Assembly (NCBI RefSeq): GCF_015711645.1
Contig: NZ_JABTEX010000002.1
Location: 558,001 to 622,000 of the forward strand
Length of the DNA stretch: 64,000 nt
Direction: 5' to 3'
Source: Planomonospora sp. ID82291
Lineage (GTDB): Bacteria > Actinomycetota > Actinomycetes > Streptosporangiales > Streptosporangiaceae
Shown here: positions 42,231-54,508 of the stretch, in pieces
How the letters are laid out: every line of letters starts with the position of its first letter
Position numbering within the stretch: the first letter of the stretch is position 1
Notes under the pieces: model-generated
Seen by the model: the letters and a program-made list of their open reading frames with translations, nothing else
The model's database searches: none
What the model was told of the DNA's origin: nothing
Program-made: the position numbers and the translations under genes

Positions 42231-42350
42231 CCGCCGGCCGCTCCTCTCCGTCCGCCCGTCCGTCCGTCCGTCGTCCGTCCGTCCGTCGTCCGTCCGTCCG
42301 TTGCCCGTCCGTCCGTCGCCCGTCCGCGCCGTCGTTCGTCTCCGTCCGTC
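42231..42350. repeat. CGTC-type microsatellite tract
   Basis: Irregular run of CCGTCCGTCCGT units, with GTCGTCC and GCCCGTCC interruptions, between the PadR-operon operator and the DUF6104-like gene. The last units touch the stop codon of that gene. No other function seen. Confidence 0.8.
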
Positions 42351-42525
42351 ACTCGTCCTCGTCGTCCAGGCGGGCCAGCCAGGTGGCCAGCCGGTCCACC
42401 GGGATCTCGAACTCGGGGTTGAGATCCACGAACTCGCGCAGCCGCTCGGCCAGCCAGCCGATGCCGACCTCCTCCTCGCCGCGGCGGGTGACGAGCTCCT
42501 CGATGCCCCGGTCGGTGAAGTACAT
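42349..42525 (-). CDS. small conserved actinobacterial protein (DUF6104-like)
   Basis: A 58-aa protein starting MYFTDRGIEELVTRRGEEE, with WLAERLREFVDLNPEFEIPV and an acidic end (RLDDEDE). I recognise this as the small DUF6104 family often found next to the 2-oxoglutarate dehydrogenase gene in actinomycetes. Start ATG 42525 has the strong site AGGAGGGG. It lies 112 bases downstream of kgd on the same strand, beyond a hairpin. Function unknown. Confidence 0.82.
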   Translation of the reverse strand: MYFTDRGIEELVTRRGEEEVGIGWLAERLREFVDLNPEFEIPVDRLATWLARLDDEDE

Positions 42526-42541
42526 GTTCCCCTCCTGATAG

Positions 42542-42580
42542 CGGGAGGTCCCCCACAGCCGTGCTGTGGGGGACCTCCCG
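42542..42580. terminator. perfect 18-bp hairpin between kgd and the DUF6104-like gene
   Basis: CGGGAGGTCCCCCACAGC pairs with GCTGTGGGGGACCTCCCG across a three-base loop (CGT). There is no T-run, so it may be a factor-assisted terminator, mRNA end stabiliser or attenuator rather than a simple intrinsic terminator. Confidence 0.8.
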
Positions 42581-42636
42581 GTCGGACTTTCCGGAAACCC
42601 GGCGCGCCGGACCGCCGTCGCGGCCCGGTGCCCGGA

Positions 42637-46299
<3,663 letters not shown>

Positions 46300-46585
46300 G
46301 GCGGAAATCGCCCTCTTCCGCAGATCGGCGTTGATGATAAGAGAACCTGTCCAAGGCTACTCTCCTGGGCATGGGCCCGCGCCAGTCCGGCCGCAGCCCC
46401 CGGAGCGATCCTCTCAGAACCGTTAAAAACGGTCACGTTCGGGGGCTGTCCGGAGGGTGTGAGCATGGTCACTCCGTTCCCGGGCGCGTCACCGGGGCGC
46501 CGACCGGTCGTCGCCCGCCGTCCATCCGCCGTCCGTTCACGGGCGGACCGGCTTCCCCCGGCGGGCGGCCGGCTTCCCCGGCGGG
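46300..46585. other. 286-base region upstream of kgd
   Basis: Between the kgd start and the stop of the B3/B4-domain gene, both minus strand. It must hold the kgd promoter; no convincing -10/-35, operator or small gene was found. Confidence 0.5.
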
Positions 46586-47248
46586 CTACGCGGTGACGAG
46601 GCGCGTCTCGACGCGCAGGCCCGGGGTGATCTCCTCCAGCAGGGCGGTCAGCTCGTCCCCGGCGGTCCGGAGCTCCTCCAGGGACATGGGGGCCAGCCGC
46701 TCCAGCAGGAACAGGGCGTCGGAGGTCTCCTCGGTGATCCGGGTCCGCACGCACTGCCGCCAGTTCCACCGCCGGCAGGTGACGCCGAGGTCGTCCCGCC
46801 AGACCACCTCGCCGACCTCCGGGTGGTCGACCGCGGGCTCGCCCTTCTCCACGACCTCGAACGGCTCGTCCCCCTCGGCCCGGACCAGCCTGGCGGTCCC
46901 CGCGTAGCGGGCCAGGTCCTCGCCGCCGATCGGCAGGCCGTGGCCGACGCTGACCGCGTTGTAGGCGTCCACCACCAGGTTGATCTCCGGCAGCGGCATC
47001 CGCCGGACCAGCGCGTCCACCGACGGCCGGGTCCGCTGCGGCTTGGCGCCGAACGCCCGGTAGGCGTCCCGCCACGCCTCGACCTTCGGGTCGTCCGGCG
47101 TCACCGCCCGGTCGGCCGCCGCGGCCAGCCAGGCCCGGGACCGGTCGTCCGTCGGCCCGTTGCGCAGGCCGTACACCGTCACGGCCAGCACCGCGAAGTC
47201 CGGCCTGAGCTCGGTGACGGCCGGATCCACCCAGATGTCCTCGATCAC
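46586..47248 (-). CDS. B3/B4 (tRNA-binding-like) domain protein
   Basis: A 220-aa protein with the B3/B4 domain otherwise found in phenylalanyl-tRNA synthetase beta chains, here stand-alone. SVDALVRRMPLPEINLVVDAYNAVSVGHGLPIGGEDLA and DGVTCRRWNWRQ-like segments are the signatures. Such proteins may edit or bind aminoacyl-tRNA or amino acids; function not established. The GTG lies seven bases after TAAACT (47256-47261, minus strand), so translation is probably leaderless. Confidence 0.82.
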   Translation of the reverse strand: MIEDIWVDPAVTELRPDFAVLAVTVYGLRNGPTDDRSRAWLAAAADRAVTPDDPKVEAWRDAYRAFGAKPQRTRPSVDALVRRMPLPEINLVVDAYNAVSVGHGLPIGGEDLARYAGTARLVRAEGDEPFEVVEKGEPAVDHPEVGEVVWRDDLGVTCRRWNWRQCVRTRITEETSDALFLLERLAPMSLEELRTAGDELTALLEEITPGLRVETRLVTA

Positions 47249-47255
47249 AGCCGTC

Positions 47256-47261
47256 AGTTTA
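47256..47261 (-). promoter_or_regulatory. -10 box of a leaderless transcript (B3/B4 protein)
   Basis: TAAACT on the minus strand followed by seven bases and the GTG at 47248. Confidence 0.5.
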
Positions 47262-47323
47262 CGGCCGGGCCGGTCCCGGGCGGATCGGGAGGAGCCCGCG
47301 GGACGGGCCTTTCAGGGAACGGA

Positions 47324-47356
47324 CAGGGCGGCCGCCGGAGGAGTGCGGCCGCCCTG
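47324..47356 (-). terminator. terminator of the GH9 cellulase gene
   Basis: Perfect 12-bp stem (CAGGGCGGCCGC / GCGGCCGCCCTG) with a nine-base loop, 45 bases after the stop codon. Confidence 0.8.
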
Positions 47357-47401
47357 GTCTGGGGGCGTCCGCCCGGCGGGGTGCCGCCGGGCGGGAGGGG
47401 G

Positions 47402-49942
47402 CTACCGGGCGAGGGTCCCGTTGACGATGAAGCGCTCCGGCTTGGGGTTGGGGCCGGGCGCGTCGGCGCCGATGAAACCGACGGTGACCGAGCGGCCGGG
47501 CTTGATCACGCGGTTCCACGGCAGGTTCTTCGCGGTCACCGTCGCGCCGTCCTGGGACAGCTCGGCGTTCCAGTGCCGGCGCACCTGCTGGCCGCCGAGG
47601 AAGGACCACTTCAGGGTCCAGCCCTCGATCGGCTCGTCACCGGTGTTGGTGAGGGTGATCTGGGTGTTGAACCCGTCGGGCCACTGGCCGTGGTTGGTGT
47701 AGGTCACCTTCACGTCGCCCGCCGGGACGGGGTCGGCGAGGAAGGAGGCGATCCAGGAGAGCGGGGAGTTCCAGTTGATGGTCAGCTCGTTGGTGGACCA
47801 CGACTCGATGTCGTCGATGTAGCAGAACTGCGGCTTGCAGCCCCGGAGCTTGGCCTGCGCGACCGGGTCCTGGATCGCGGAGTTCGGGCCGCCCGACAGG
47901 GTGCCCTTCGGCGGGTTCGGCAGGGACGGGTCGAGCTGGCGGGCGTACCAGCGGCTGTGCTGGTTCTTGGCGGCGACCTCGCCGTAGCCGGTCACGTAGG
48001 ACTGGTTGAGCGCGTTGCGGCCCAGGATGTAGTCCATGCCCTCCAGCACGGCCTCGCGGTACTTCGCCTCCCCGCTGATGTCGTGCGCGACGGCCATCAC
48101 GACCATGTTGTTCAGGACGAGGTTGTTGGAGCCCCAGTCGAAGTCCGGCGGGCCGTACGGCAGGCCGTACGCGCTGGCCTTCTGCACCGCCAGGTACGTG
48201 TCGGCGCCCTGGAGCACCGAGGCGCGCACCCGGGCGCGGTCGGGCAGGCCGTTGGGCACGGCGGCGAGCTGGAGCCTGCCGAGTTGGGCGGTGTTGCCCC
48301 AGTCGAAGCCCCGGTCGCGCCAGATGTCGCCGGTGTGGTGCGGGGAGGCCAGGACGAAGTCCTTGAACTCCTTCTCACCGGTGGTGATGTAGAGCTCGGC
48401 GGCGGCCCAGTAGAACTCGTCGGTCACGTCGCCGTCGGGATAGGCGCCGCCGCCGGTGCCGTCGGCGGGGTCGGCGTAGCGGGCGGGGTCGGCCTTGGCC
48501 GCCGCCCACGCCTTCTTCGCGGCCGCGAGGTTCCGCGCGGCGAACGCGGCGTCGTACGGCGCGAACAGGCGGGCCGCCTGGGCGGCGGTGGCCGCCAGGT
48601 TGAGGGTGGCGGCGGTGGAGACCGGGTGCAGCTCGCGCTTCTGCGGGTCGAGGTGGGGCATCATCGGCAGGCCGGTCCAGGCCGCGTCGTGGATCTTGTG
48701 GTGGACCATCCCGGCGTGCGGCTTTCCGTCCGGGACCTGCATGCTCAGCAGGAACTCCTGCTCCCAGCGGGCCTCGTCGAGGATGTCCGGCACGCCGTTG
48801 CCGCTCTCGGGGATGTCCAGGTCCCCGTCGGCGTGGGTGCCGTCGGCCTTGGCCCGCTCGAAGGCGGACATGATCTGGTGGACGGAGATGCCGCCGTTGA
48901 CGACGTACTTGCCGTGGTCGCCCGCGTCGTACCAGCCGCCCCGGACGTCGAGCGTGTAGTCGCACACGCCGGCCTGGCAGGGCACCCGCGTGTCGCCCTG
49001 GTTCGGGGCGACGCCGAGGTGGCCGGCGGGCCTGCCGTACCCGGGGCGCAGGGCGTCGAGGATCTCGATGCCGCTGCGCTGGGTGTAGTAGAACTTCAGC
49101 GCGTCGGTCTTCAGGTCGTCGTAGAGGCCGGCGGCGATGTCGAACGGGCGGCTGGTCTCGCCGTCGGCGGTGAGGGTGTAGCCGGTGCCGGCGTCCTCGA
49201 CGGAGCCGAAGTCGATCGAGTGCACGTTCTGGCCGGAGCTCGCGTCCACGCCGCGCGGCACGGTCTCGCCCTCGGCCACCGTCCGGCCGTCGCGCTCCAG
49301 CCTCCACTCGACGGCCTCGGTCCGCTCGGTGACCAGGGTGGCGTTCTTCGGGCCGGACGGCAGGTAGCCGACCATGTTCACCCGGACGCGGGGGCCGGTG
49401 TCGGGGGTGTGGACGTCGGGTTCGGCTCCGCCCTTGAGCGAGACGTTGTCCACGCAGAACCTCCAGGGGGTCGCGCTGCCGCCGACCTGGAAGGCCACCT
49501 GGGCGTTCGGCAGGTCCACCGGCGCGGTGAACGTGTACGAGTAGTCGTTGCCGGACACGCTCAGCTCGGGGTTGACCGCCAGGAACTGGGTCCACGGCTC
49601 CACCGGGAGCTGGACCAGGGCCTTGGCGACCTTGCCGGGGGACGCGACGCCGAAGAACGAGAACGCATAGGTCTCGTCCTTGACCAGGGGGATGTCGTTC
49701 TGGCCGATGATGACGTCCCACGGGTTGGCGGTCCCGCCGGGGATGTCGGCGCAGAGCCGCCCGCCGTCGAGTTCGAGCGCGGTGTTGGCCGTGCTCCACC
49801 AGGGAGCGGTGCCGGAGTCGAAGGTGCCGTTGACGATCTGCTCGGGCCCTTCGGCGGCGGCGGTCGCGGGGGCCGGCGCCAGGACGGCGGCGGCCAGCGC
49901 GGCGGAGAGGGAGAGGGCGAGCCAGGCGGGGGGTCTGATCAC
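47402..49942 (-). CDS. secreted glycoside hydrolase family 9 cellulase with CBMs
   Basis: An 846-aa exported modular endo-/processive cellulase. Signal peptide about 1-30; CBM4/9-like beta-sandwich about 32-175; Ig-like CelD N-terminal domain about 185-270; GH9 catalytic (alpha/alpha)6 domain about 280-735 with YDAGDHGKY (Asp340, Asp343) and the acid Glu719 in NELTINWN; C-terminal CBM2 about 745-846 with conserved Trp. GTG 49942 begins the signal peptide. A perfect CebR/CelR box sits 34 bases upstream, indicating cellobiose-type induction. Confidence 0.95.
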   Translation of the reverse strand: MIRPPAWLALSLSAALAAAVLAPAPATAAAEGPEQIVNGTFDSGTAPWWSTANTALELDGGRLCADIPGGTANPWDVIIGQNDIPLVKDETYAFSFFGVASPGKVAKALVQLPVEPWTQFLAVNPELSVSGNDYSYTFTAPVDLPNAQVAFQVGGSATPWRFCVDNVSLKGGAEPDVHTPDTGPRVRVNMVGYLPSGPKNATLVTERTEAVEWRLERDGRTVAEGETVPRGVDASSGQNVHSIDFGSVEDAGTGYTLTADGETSRPFDIAAGLYDDLKTDALKFYYTQRSGIEILDALRPGYGRPAGHLGVAPNQGDTRVPCQAGVCDYTLDVRGGWYDAGDHGKYVVNGGISVHQIMSAFERAKADGTHADGDLDIPESGNGVPDILDEARWEQEFLLSMQVPDGKPHAGMVHHKIHDAAWTGLPMMPHLDPQKRELHPVSTAATLNLAATAAQAARLFAPYDAAFAARNLAAAKKAWAAAKADPARYADPADGTGGGAYPDGDVTDEFYWAAAELYITTGEKEFKDFVLASPHHTGDIWRDRGFDWGNTAQLGRLQLAAVPNGLPDRARVRASVLQGADTYLAVQKASAYGLPYGPPDFDWGSNNLVLNNMVVMAVAHDISGEAKYREAVLEGMDYILGRNALNQSYVTGYGEVAAKNQHSRWYARQLDPSLPNPPKGTLSGGPNSAIQDPVAQAKLRGCKPQFCYIDDIESWSTNELTINWNSPLSWIASFLADPVPAGDVKVTYTNHGQWPDGFNTQITLTNTGDEPIEGWTLKWSFLGGQQVRRHWNAELSQDGATVTAKNLPWNRVIKPGRSVTVGFIGADAPGPNPKPERFIVNGTLAR

Positions 49943-49975
49943 GGGAGGTCCTTCGGAAAGGGTGGCGCGATCGTG

Positions 49976-49989
49976 TGGGAGCGCTCCCA
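49976..49989. promoter_or_regulatory. CebR/CelR operator
   Basis: TGGGAGCGCTCCCA, the exact 14-bp palindrome bound by LacI-family CebR/CelR cellulose regulators in actinomycetes, 34 bases upstream of the cellulase start. Confidence 0.92.
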
Positions 49990-50198
49990 CTCGGGGGGTC
50001 CCCTGATTGTTCCCGGGCGGTTTCGGCGCCGTCAACGGAGCGGTGCCGCGATCTCCCGGCTGACCGGCACGATGTCCGCTTTGTCCGATGAAATTTTCAC
50101 GGGCGGCCTCTCTGGGGCCCGATGGCCCGCGGGGACCCCTGTATAGAACATAATTCGGTCCACGGGGCACAATCGGGGGCGACGAAGGGAGAGGGCCG

Positions 50199-51251
50199 AT
50201 GACCATGGTGACGCCGGCCAGCGAGGCGCAGCGGGACGCGTGGCGGAGCAGGACGCTGCCGGAGGTGGAGCGGGTCCGGCCGGGGCTGTGGTCGATCCCG
50301 GTGCCGCTGCCCATCCCCCTGCGTTACGTGCTGGTCTACGCGCTGGAGCTGCCCGGCGGGGTGGCGCTCGTGGACGCGGGCTGGAACACCGACGAGGCGT
50401 ACGGCGCGCTGGCCGCCGGGCTGGAGGTCGCCGGGTATGCGATGACCGACGTCAAGGCGGTGCTGGTCACCCACATCCACCCCGACCACTACGGCCTGGC
50501 CGGGCGGGTCCGGGAGGTGTCAGGGGCCTGGATCGGCCTGCACCCGGCGGACGCCGCCCTGATCCACGGCCGCTACGACCCGGAGGCGGTCGAGGTGCTG
50601 GTGGAGCAGGAGCGGGGGCTGCTGGCGCGCTCCGGGGTGCCCGCGGCGACCCTGGACGAACTGGCCGGGGCCTCGCTGATGATCCGGCAGTTCGTGACCA
50701 TGGCCGGACCCGACCGGCTGATCGAGGACGGCGACCGCCTCGACCTGCCCGGCTGGGACCTGCGCGCGATCTGGACGCCCGGCCACTCGCCGGGGCACCT
50801 GTGCTTCGCCGAGCCGGAACGGCGGCTGCTGTTCTCCGGCGACCACGTACTGGCGAAGATCACGCCGATCGTGGCGGTGCACGCGCAGTCCGTGCCCAAC
50901 CCGCTGGCCGACTACCTCGACTCGCTGGCGGCCGTGCGCAAGCTCGACGTGGACGAGGTGCTGCCCGCGCACGAGTACCGGTTCCTGGAGCTGGCCGAGC
51001 GGGTCGACCACGTGACGGGCCACCACGAGGAGCGGCTGGCCGAGATCGAGGCGCTGGTCGGCGGGGACGGCGGGGGCGTCACCTGCTGGGCCGCGGCCAC
51101 CCGGCTGACCTGGTCGCGGCCGTGGGAGGACATCCCGCCGCACATGCGCCGGGCGGCCAACAACGAGACCCTGGCCCACCTGGTCTGGCTGGAGGCGCGC
51201 GGCCGGCTGCGCCGGGTCCCGGGTGAGCCCGAGCTCTGGTACCCCGTCTGA
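50199..51251 (+). CDS. metallo-beta-lactamase fold hydrolase
   Basis: A 350-aa protein of the MBL superfamily. The metal site motif is [13 protein letters not shown]; further ligands lie in [17 protein letters not shown] and LPAHEYR. A C-terminal winged-helix-like extension (THLxxLEARGRL-type) resembles the LACTB2-like subgroup. The substrate is unknown; thioester or RNA/phosphodiester hydrolysis are both possible. ATG at 50199. No obvious operon partner. Confidence 0.88.
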   Translation: MTMVTPASEAQRDAWRSRTLPEVERVRPGLWSIPVPLPIPLRYVLVYALELPGGVALVDAGWNTDEAYGALAAGLEVAGYAMTDVKAVLVTHIHPDHYGLAGRVREVSGAWIGLHPADAALIHGRYDPEAVEVLVEQERGLLARSGVPAATLDELAGASLMIRQFVTMAGPDRLIEDGDRLDLPGWDLRAIWTPGHSPGHLCFAEPERRLLFSGDHVLAKITPIVAVHAQSVPNPLADYLDSLAAVRKLDVDEVLPAHEYRFLELAERVDHVTGHHEERLAEIEALVGGDGGGVTCWAAATRLTWSRPWEDIPPHMRRAANNETLAHLVWLEARGRLRRVPGEPELWYPV

Positions 51252-51291
51252 CCCGTTCCCCGCCCGAGCTCCGGTGGTCGGCCCGGCCCGT

Positions 51292-51313
51292 GCCCCGCCG
51301 TGGAGGGCGGGGC
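51292..51313 (+). terminator. hairpin after MBL-fold gene
   Basis: GCCCCGCC pairs with GGCGGGGC across six bases, 41 bases after the stop. Confidence 0.6.
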
Positions 51314-51385
51314 CCCTCCGCGGACCCCCGCGGCGGTCTCTCCGGGGCCCGTCCGCCTATTTTCATGCAAAGCCAGTAGGAAATG

Positions 51386-51414
51386 TTGACTTAGTGCTCC
51401 GGGGTGCGTACCTT
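51386..51414 (+). promoter_or_regulatory. sigma-70-type promoter of the leader and organosulfur operon
   Basis: TTGACT (51386-51391), 17-base spacer, TACCTT (51409-51414). The expected transcription start falls at about 51421-51422, on the A of the leader ATG. Confidence 0.75.
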
Positions 51415-51421
51415 CATGGGC

Positions 51422-51490
51422 ATGGGCCTTTACCTGACCCGGTGCGCACACGTGGACTTCTGCCGCGTCGTCAGCGCCCAGTGTCTGTGA
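51422..51490 (+). CDS. leaderless Cys-containing leader peptide of the organosulfur operon
   Basis: A 22-codon ORF: MGLYLTRCAHVDFCRVVSAQ then Cys-Leu and TGA. The LTRxAHVDxxRVxSA core with three Cys matches the actinobacterial family of putative leader peptides found ahead of sulfur-assimilation operons. In mycobacteria related leaderless Cys-rich ORFs act as cysteine-responsive attenuators. The promoter places the first base at the ATG, so translation should start without a ribosome site (an ATG six bases earlier would be partly untranscribed). Attenuation here is inferred. Confidence 0.8.
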   Translation: MGLYLTRCAHVDFCRVVSAQCL

Positions 51491-51517
51491 TCACGAGCTG
51501 ACGACGATCCCGTCCCC

Positions 51518-51541
51518 GGCACGGCCGCCGCTGCCCGTGCC
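51518..51541 (+). promoter_or_regulatory. hairpin between leader peptide and ABC operon
   Basis: GGCACGG and CCGTGCC pair across ten bases, 28 bases after the leader stop. It may act as the attenuator or mask downstream signals. Confidence 0.4.
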
Positions 51542-51617
51542 CTCCCTCATGACGTGAGCCCTCCGGCGTGTCCCGCCCGGCGCGAGCATGCCCAGATTCC
51601 GCAAGGACCGAATTCCC

Positions 51618-52637
51618 GTGATCAGAACCAGACACGTCCTCCTCTCCCTCCTGCTGGCCGGCTCCCTGACCGCCTGCTCCGCCGCCTCCGGAGCGACCGG
51701 GAGCGGCGGTGACGAGGTCACCGAGATCCGCTACCAGGGCTGGGTCGGCCAGGTCACCTACCCCGAGCTGGCCGAGAGCCTGGGCTACCTCGGAGACCTC
51801 AAGTTGAAGTGGGTCGGCAACACGATCTCCGGCCCGCAGGACATCCAGGCCACCGCGACCGGCCAGGTCGACGCCGGCGGCGCCTTCAACGGCGCGATCG
51901 TCAAGCTCAGGGCGAGCGGCGCCCGGGTCAAGGCGGTGGTCGGCTACTACGGCGTCGACAAGGAGTCCTACACCGGCTTCTACGTGCTGGACGGCAGCCC
52001 CGTCACGAAGCCGCGCGACCTGATCGGCAAGAAGATCGGCGTCAACACCCTCGGCGCGCACAGCGAGGCCATCACCAAGGAGTACCTCAAGCGGGGCGGC
52101 CTCACCCCGGAGGAGGTCGACAAGGTCGAGCTGGTCGTCGTGCCGCCGGTCAACACCGAGCAGGCGCTGCGGCAGAAGCAGATCGACGTCGCCTCGCTCA
52201 GCGGCATCCTCCGCGACAAGGCGCTGTCGCGCGGCGGGATCCACCCGCTCTACACCGACGTCGACCTGTTCGGGCCGTTCACCGCGGGCAGCTTCGTGCT
52301 CCGCGAGGACTTCATCGCGGAGAACCCGACCACCACGAAGAAGTTCGTGCAGGCCTTCGCCAAGGCGGTCGAGTGGACGCAGTCGCGCCCGAGGGAGGAG
52401 GTGATCGCCAAGTACAAGGAGATCATCACCAAGCGCGGGCGGAACGAGGACGCCGCCACCATCGACTTCTGGAAGAGCAGCGGGGTGGCCGGCAAGGGCG
52501 GGGTGATCGCCGACCGGGAGTTCCAGACCTGGATCGACTGGCTGGAGCGCGAGGGCGACGTCAAGCCCGGCCAGGTCAAGGCCGCTGACATCTACACCAA
52601 CGCGTTCAACCCCTTCACGTCCGGGAGCACCTCGTGA
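51618..52637 (+). CDS. sulfonate-type ABC transporter substrate-binding lipoprotein
   Basis: A 339-aa SsuA/TauA-like periplasmic-type binding protein anchored as a lipoprotein: hydrophobic signal followed by lipobox LTAC with Cys20. Domain motifs GNTISGPQDIQATATGQVDAGG, KIGVNTLGAHSEA and KKFVQAFAKAVEW fit the NMT1/SsuA family. GTG 51618 gives a proper short signal; an in-frame ATG at 51588 would add ten residues. First gene of an operon with ATPase, permease, monooxygenase and flavin reductases. The ligand is likely an organosulfur compound (inference). Confidence 0.87.
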   Translation: MIRTRHVLLSLLLAGSLTACSAASGATGSGGDEVTEIRYQGWVGQVTYPELAESLGYLGDLKLKWVGNTISGPQDIQATATGQVDAGGAFNGAIVKLRASGARVKAVVGYYGVDKESYTGFYVLDGSPVTKPRDLIGKKIGVNTLGAHSEAITKEYLKRGGLTPEEVDKVELVVVPPVNTEQALRQKQIDVASLSGILRDKALSRGGIHPLYTDVDLFGPFTAGSFVLREDFIAENPTTTKKFVQAFAKAVEWTQSRPREEVIAKYKEIITKRGRNEDAATIDFWKSSGVAGKGGVIADREFQTWIDWLEREGDVKPGQVKAADIYTNAFNPFTSGSTS

Positions 52638-52683
52638 ACCGGGACCTCGACCGGCGGCGTGACCGGACGGCGCAGGAGGAACG

Positions 52684-53568
52684 ATGACCGTCACCCAGAC
52701 CCAGACCCAGACCCAGACTCGGAACCGGACGCGGATCCGGACGGAGAACCCGGCGCAGGACCGGCCGGAGCGGCAGGCGAAGATCGTCATCCGCGACGTC
52801 GGCAAGGTCTTCCGGATCCGCGGGACCGACCGGCCCTTCATCGCGGTCGACGGCATCGACCTGGACGTGCGGGACGGGGAGTTCCTCACCCTGGTCGGCC
52901 CGAGCGGCTGCGGGAAGTCCACCCTGCTCGACCTGATCGCCGGTCTCACCGCCCCGACCACCGGGGAGATCCTCATCGACGGCGAGGCCGTCACCGGCCC
53001 CGGCCTGGACCGCGGGATCGTGTTCCAGCAGTACGCGCTGTTCCCGTGGCGCACGGCGCTGGCCAACATCGAGTTCGGCCTGGAGGCGAAGGCCGTACCG
53101 AGGAAGGAGCGCAGGGAGCGGGCGCGGCACTACCTGGACCTGGTCGGGCTGACCGGGTTCGAGCACCGCTACCCGCACGAGCTGTCCGGCGGCATGCGCC
53201 AGCGGGTGGCGATCGCCCGGAGCCTGGCCTTCGACCCGGACGTGCTGCTGATGGACGAGCCGTTCGCCGCGCTCGACGCGCAGACCAGGGAGTCGCTCCA
53301 GGAGGAGCTGCTGCGCATCTGGGAGAAGACGAACAAGACCATCGTGTTCATCACCCACGGCATCGACGAGGCCGTCTACCTCGGCCAGCGGGTCGCGGTG
53401 ATGACGTCCCGGCCGGGCCGGATCAAGAGGGTCATCGACATCGCGTTCGAGTCGCGCGAGGGCGACCTGCGCGCGGATCCGCGCTTCGGCGCCTACCGGC
53501 ACGAGATCTGGACCCTGCTGCGCGACGAGGTCGCCGCGGCCCAGGAACAGGAGCGGACCATTGGCTGA
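52684..53568 (+). CDS. sulfonate-type ABC transporter ATP-binding protein (SsuB-like)
   Basis: A 294-aa ABC ATPase: Walker A GPSGCGKST, Q-loop FQQYALFPW, signature LSGGMRQR, Walker B LLMDEPFAALD, H-loop ITHGIDEA. It energises uptake through the downstream permease. The first 25 residues are an odd TQTQTQTQT low-complexity start encoded by a CCCAGA-type hexamer repeat. ATG behind CAGGAGG. Overlaps the permease start by 8 bases. Confidence 0.92.
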   Translation: MTVTQTQTQTQTRNRTRIRTENPAQDRPERQAKIVIRDVGKVFRIRGTDRPFIAVDGIDLDVRDGEFLTLVGPSGCGKSTLLDLIAGLTAPTTGEILIDGEAVTGPGLDRGIVFQQYALFPWRTALANIEFGLEAKAVPRKERRERARHYLDLVGLTGFEHRYPHELSGGMRQRVAIARSLAFDPDVLLMDEPFAALDAQTRESLQEELLRIWEKTNKTIVFITHGIDEAVYLGQRVAVMTSRPGRIKRVIDIAFESREGDLRADPRFGAYRHEIWTLLRDEVAAAQEQERTIG

Positions 53569-54508
53569 CACGCTCGCCGCCGTCCCCGCCGTCCCCGCCA
53601 CCGGGACCCCTGCCGGGACCGTCCCCGCCGGGACCGCCACCGGGACCCCTGCCGGGACCCCCGCCGTGTCCCCGCGCGGGGACGTGCCCACCGCCGACGA
53701 CCGGGCCACCAACTTCTTCCGGGTCGCGGCCGGGGTGCGGTCCTCGGCGCTGCCGAGGCTGTCGCTGCTGCTGCGCCGTACCGCGGCCCTCGCGCTGCTG
53801 GCCGGGCTCTGGGAGACGCTGCCCCGGCTCGGCGTGGTGGACCGGGTGTTCGCCCCGCCGCTGTCGGAGGTCCTCGTCGCCTGGTACGACCTGCTGGTCG
53901 GCGGGCAGCTCGTCGAGCACTTCCAGGCGTCCCTGATCCGGTCGCTGTCGGGCTTCGCCCTGGCCATCGCGCTGACCATCCCGCTCGGGCTGGCGATCGG
54001 CTGGTACCGGCCGGTCGCCGACTTCCTCAGCCCGGTGCTGGAGCTGTTCCGCAACACCTCGGCCGTCGCCCTGCTGCCCGTCTTCATCCTGATCTTCGGT
54101 CTGGGCGAGCCATCGAAGATCATCTTCGTGTTCTACGCCTGCTCCTGGCCGATCCTGCTCAACACCATCAGCGGCGTGCGGACCGTGGAACCGCTCCTGG
54201 TGAAGTCGGCCCGGTCCATGGGCCTGAGCCCGTTCCGCCTCTTCCAGAAGGTCATCCTGCCCGCCGCGGTGCCGACCATCTTCACCGGCGTCCGGCTGGC
54301 CGGGGCCTACTCGATCCTCACGCTGCTGTTCGCCGAGATGGTGGGCGCCAAGGCCGGGCTCGGCTACCTCATCCAGGACGCCCAGTTCAGCTTCCGCATC
54401 CCCGACATGTACGCCGGGATCATCACCATCTCCGTGCTCGGCCTGCTGTTCAACCTGCTGCTCGTCACCGTGGAGCGCCGCTTCTCGACGTGGAGGACCA
54501 CCTCATGA
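53561..54508 (+). CDS. sulfonate-type ABC transporter permease (SsuC-like)
   Basis: A 315-aa inner-membrane permease with six predicted helices from about residue 68 on and the BPD loop (KSARSMGLSPFRLFQKVILPAAVPTIFTGVRLA). The first 50 residues are a Pro/Ala/Gly/Thr repeat (TGTPAGT, VPAGT) of unknown use. TTG start at 53561 overlapping the ATPase gene. Operates with the binding protein and ATPase upstream; its stop overlaps the monooxygenase ATG. Confidence 0.9.
   Translation: MADTLAAVPAVPATGTPAGTVPAGTATGTPAGTPAVSPRGDVPTADDRATNFFRVAAGVRSSALPRLSLLLRRTAALALLAGLWETLPRLGVVDRVFAPPLSEVLVAWYDLLVGGQLVEHFQASLIRSLSGFALAIALTIPLGLAIGWYRPVADFLSPVLELFRNTSAVALLPVFILIFGLGEPSKIIFVFYACSWPILLNTISGVRTVEPLLVKSARSMGLSPFRLFQKVILPAAVPTIFTGVRLAGAYSILTLLFAEMVGAKAGLGYLIQDAQFSFRIPDMYAGIITISVLGLLFNLLLVTVERRFSTWRTTS

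Larger units (their letters stand above)
51252..51617. other. intergenic region holding a terminator and leader element
   Basis: Contains the terminator of the MBL gene, a -35/-10 pair, a Cys-containing leader peptide, and a hairpin before the ABC operon; see the separate entries. Confidence 0.75.

Noticed and set aside
42231-42350. Possible CRISPR-like repeat array
   Set aside because: Units are 4-8 bases of CGTC with no spacers; a microsatellite.
46823-50146. 1107-codon open frame on the plus strand opposite the cellulase
   Set aside because: The GH9 and CBM2 domains on the minus strand explain the sequence; the plus frame has no motifs.
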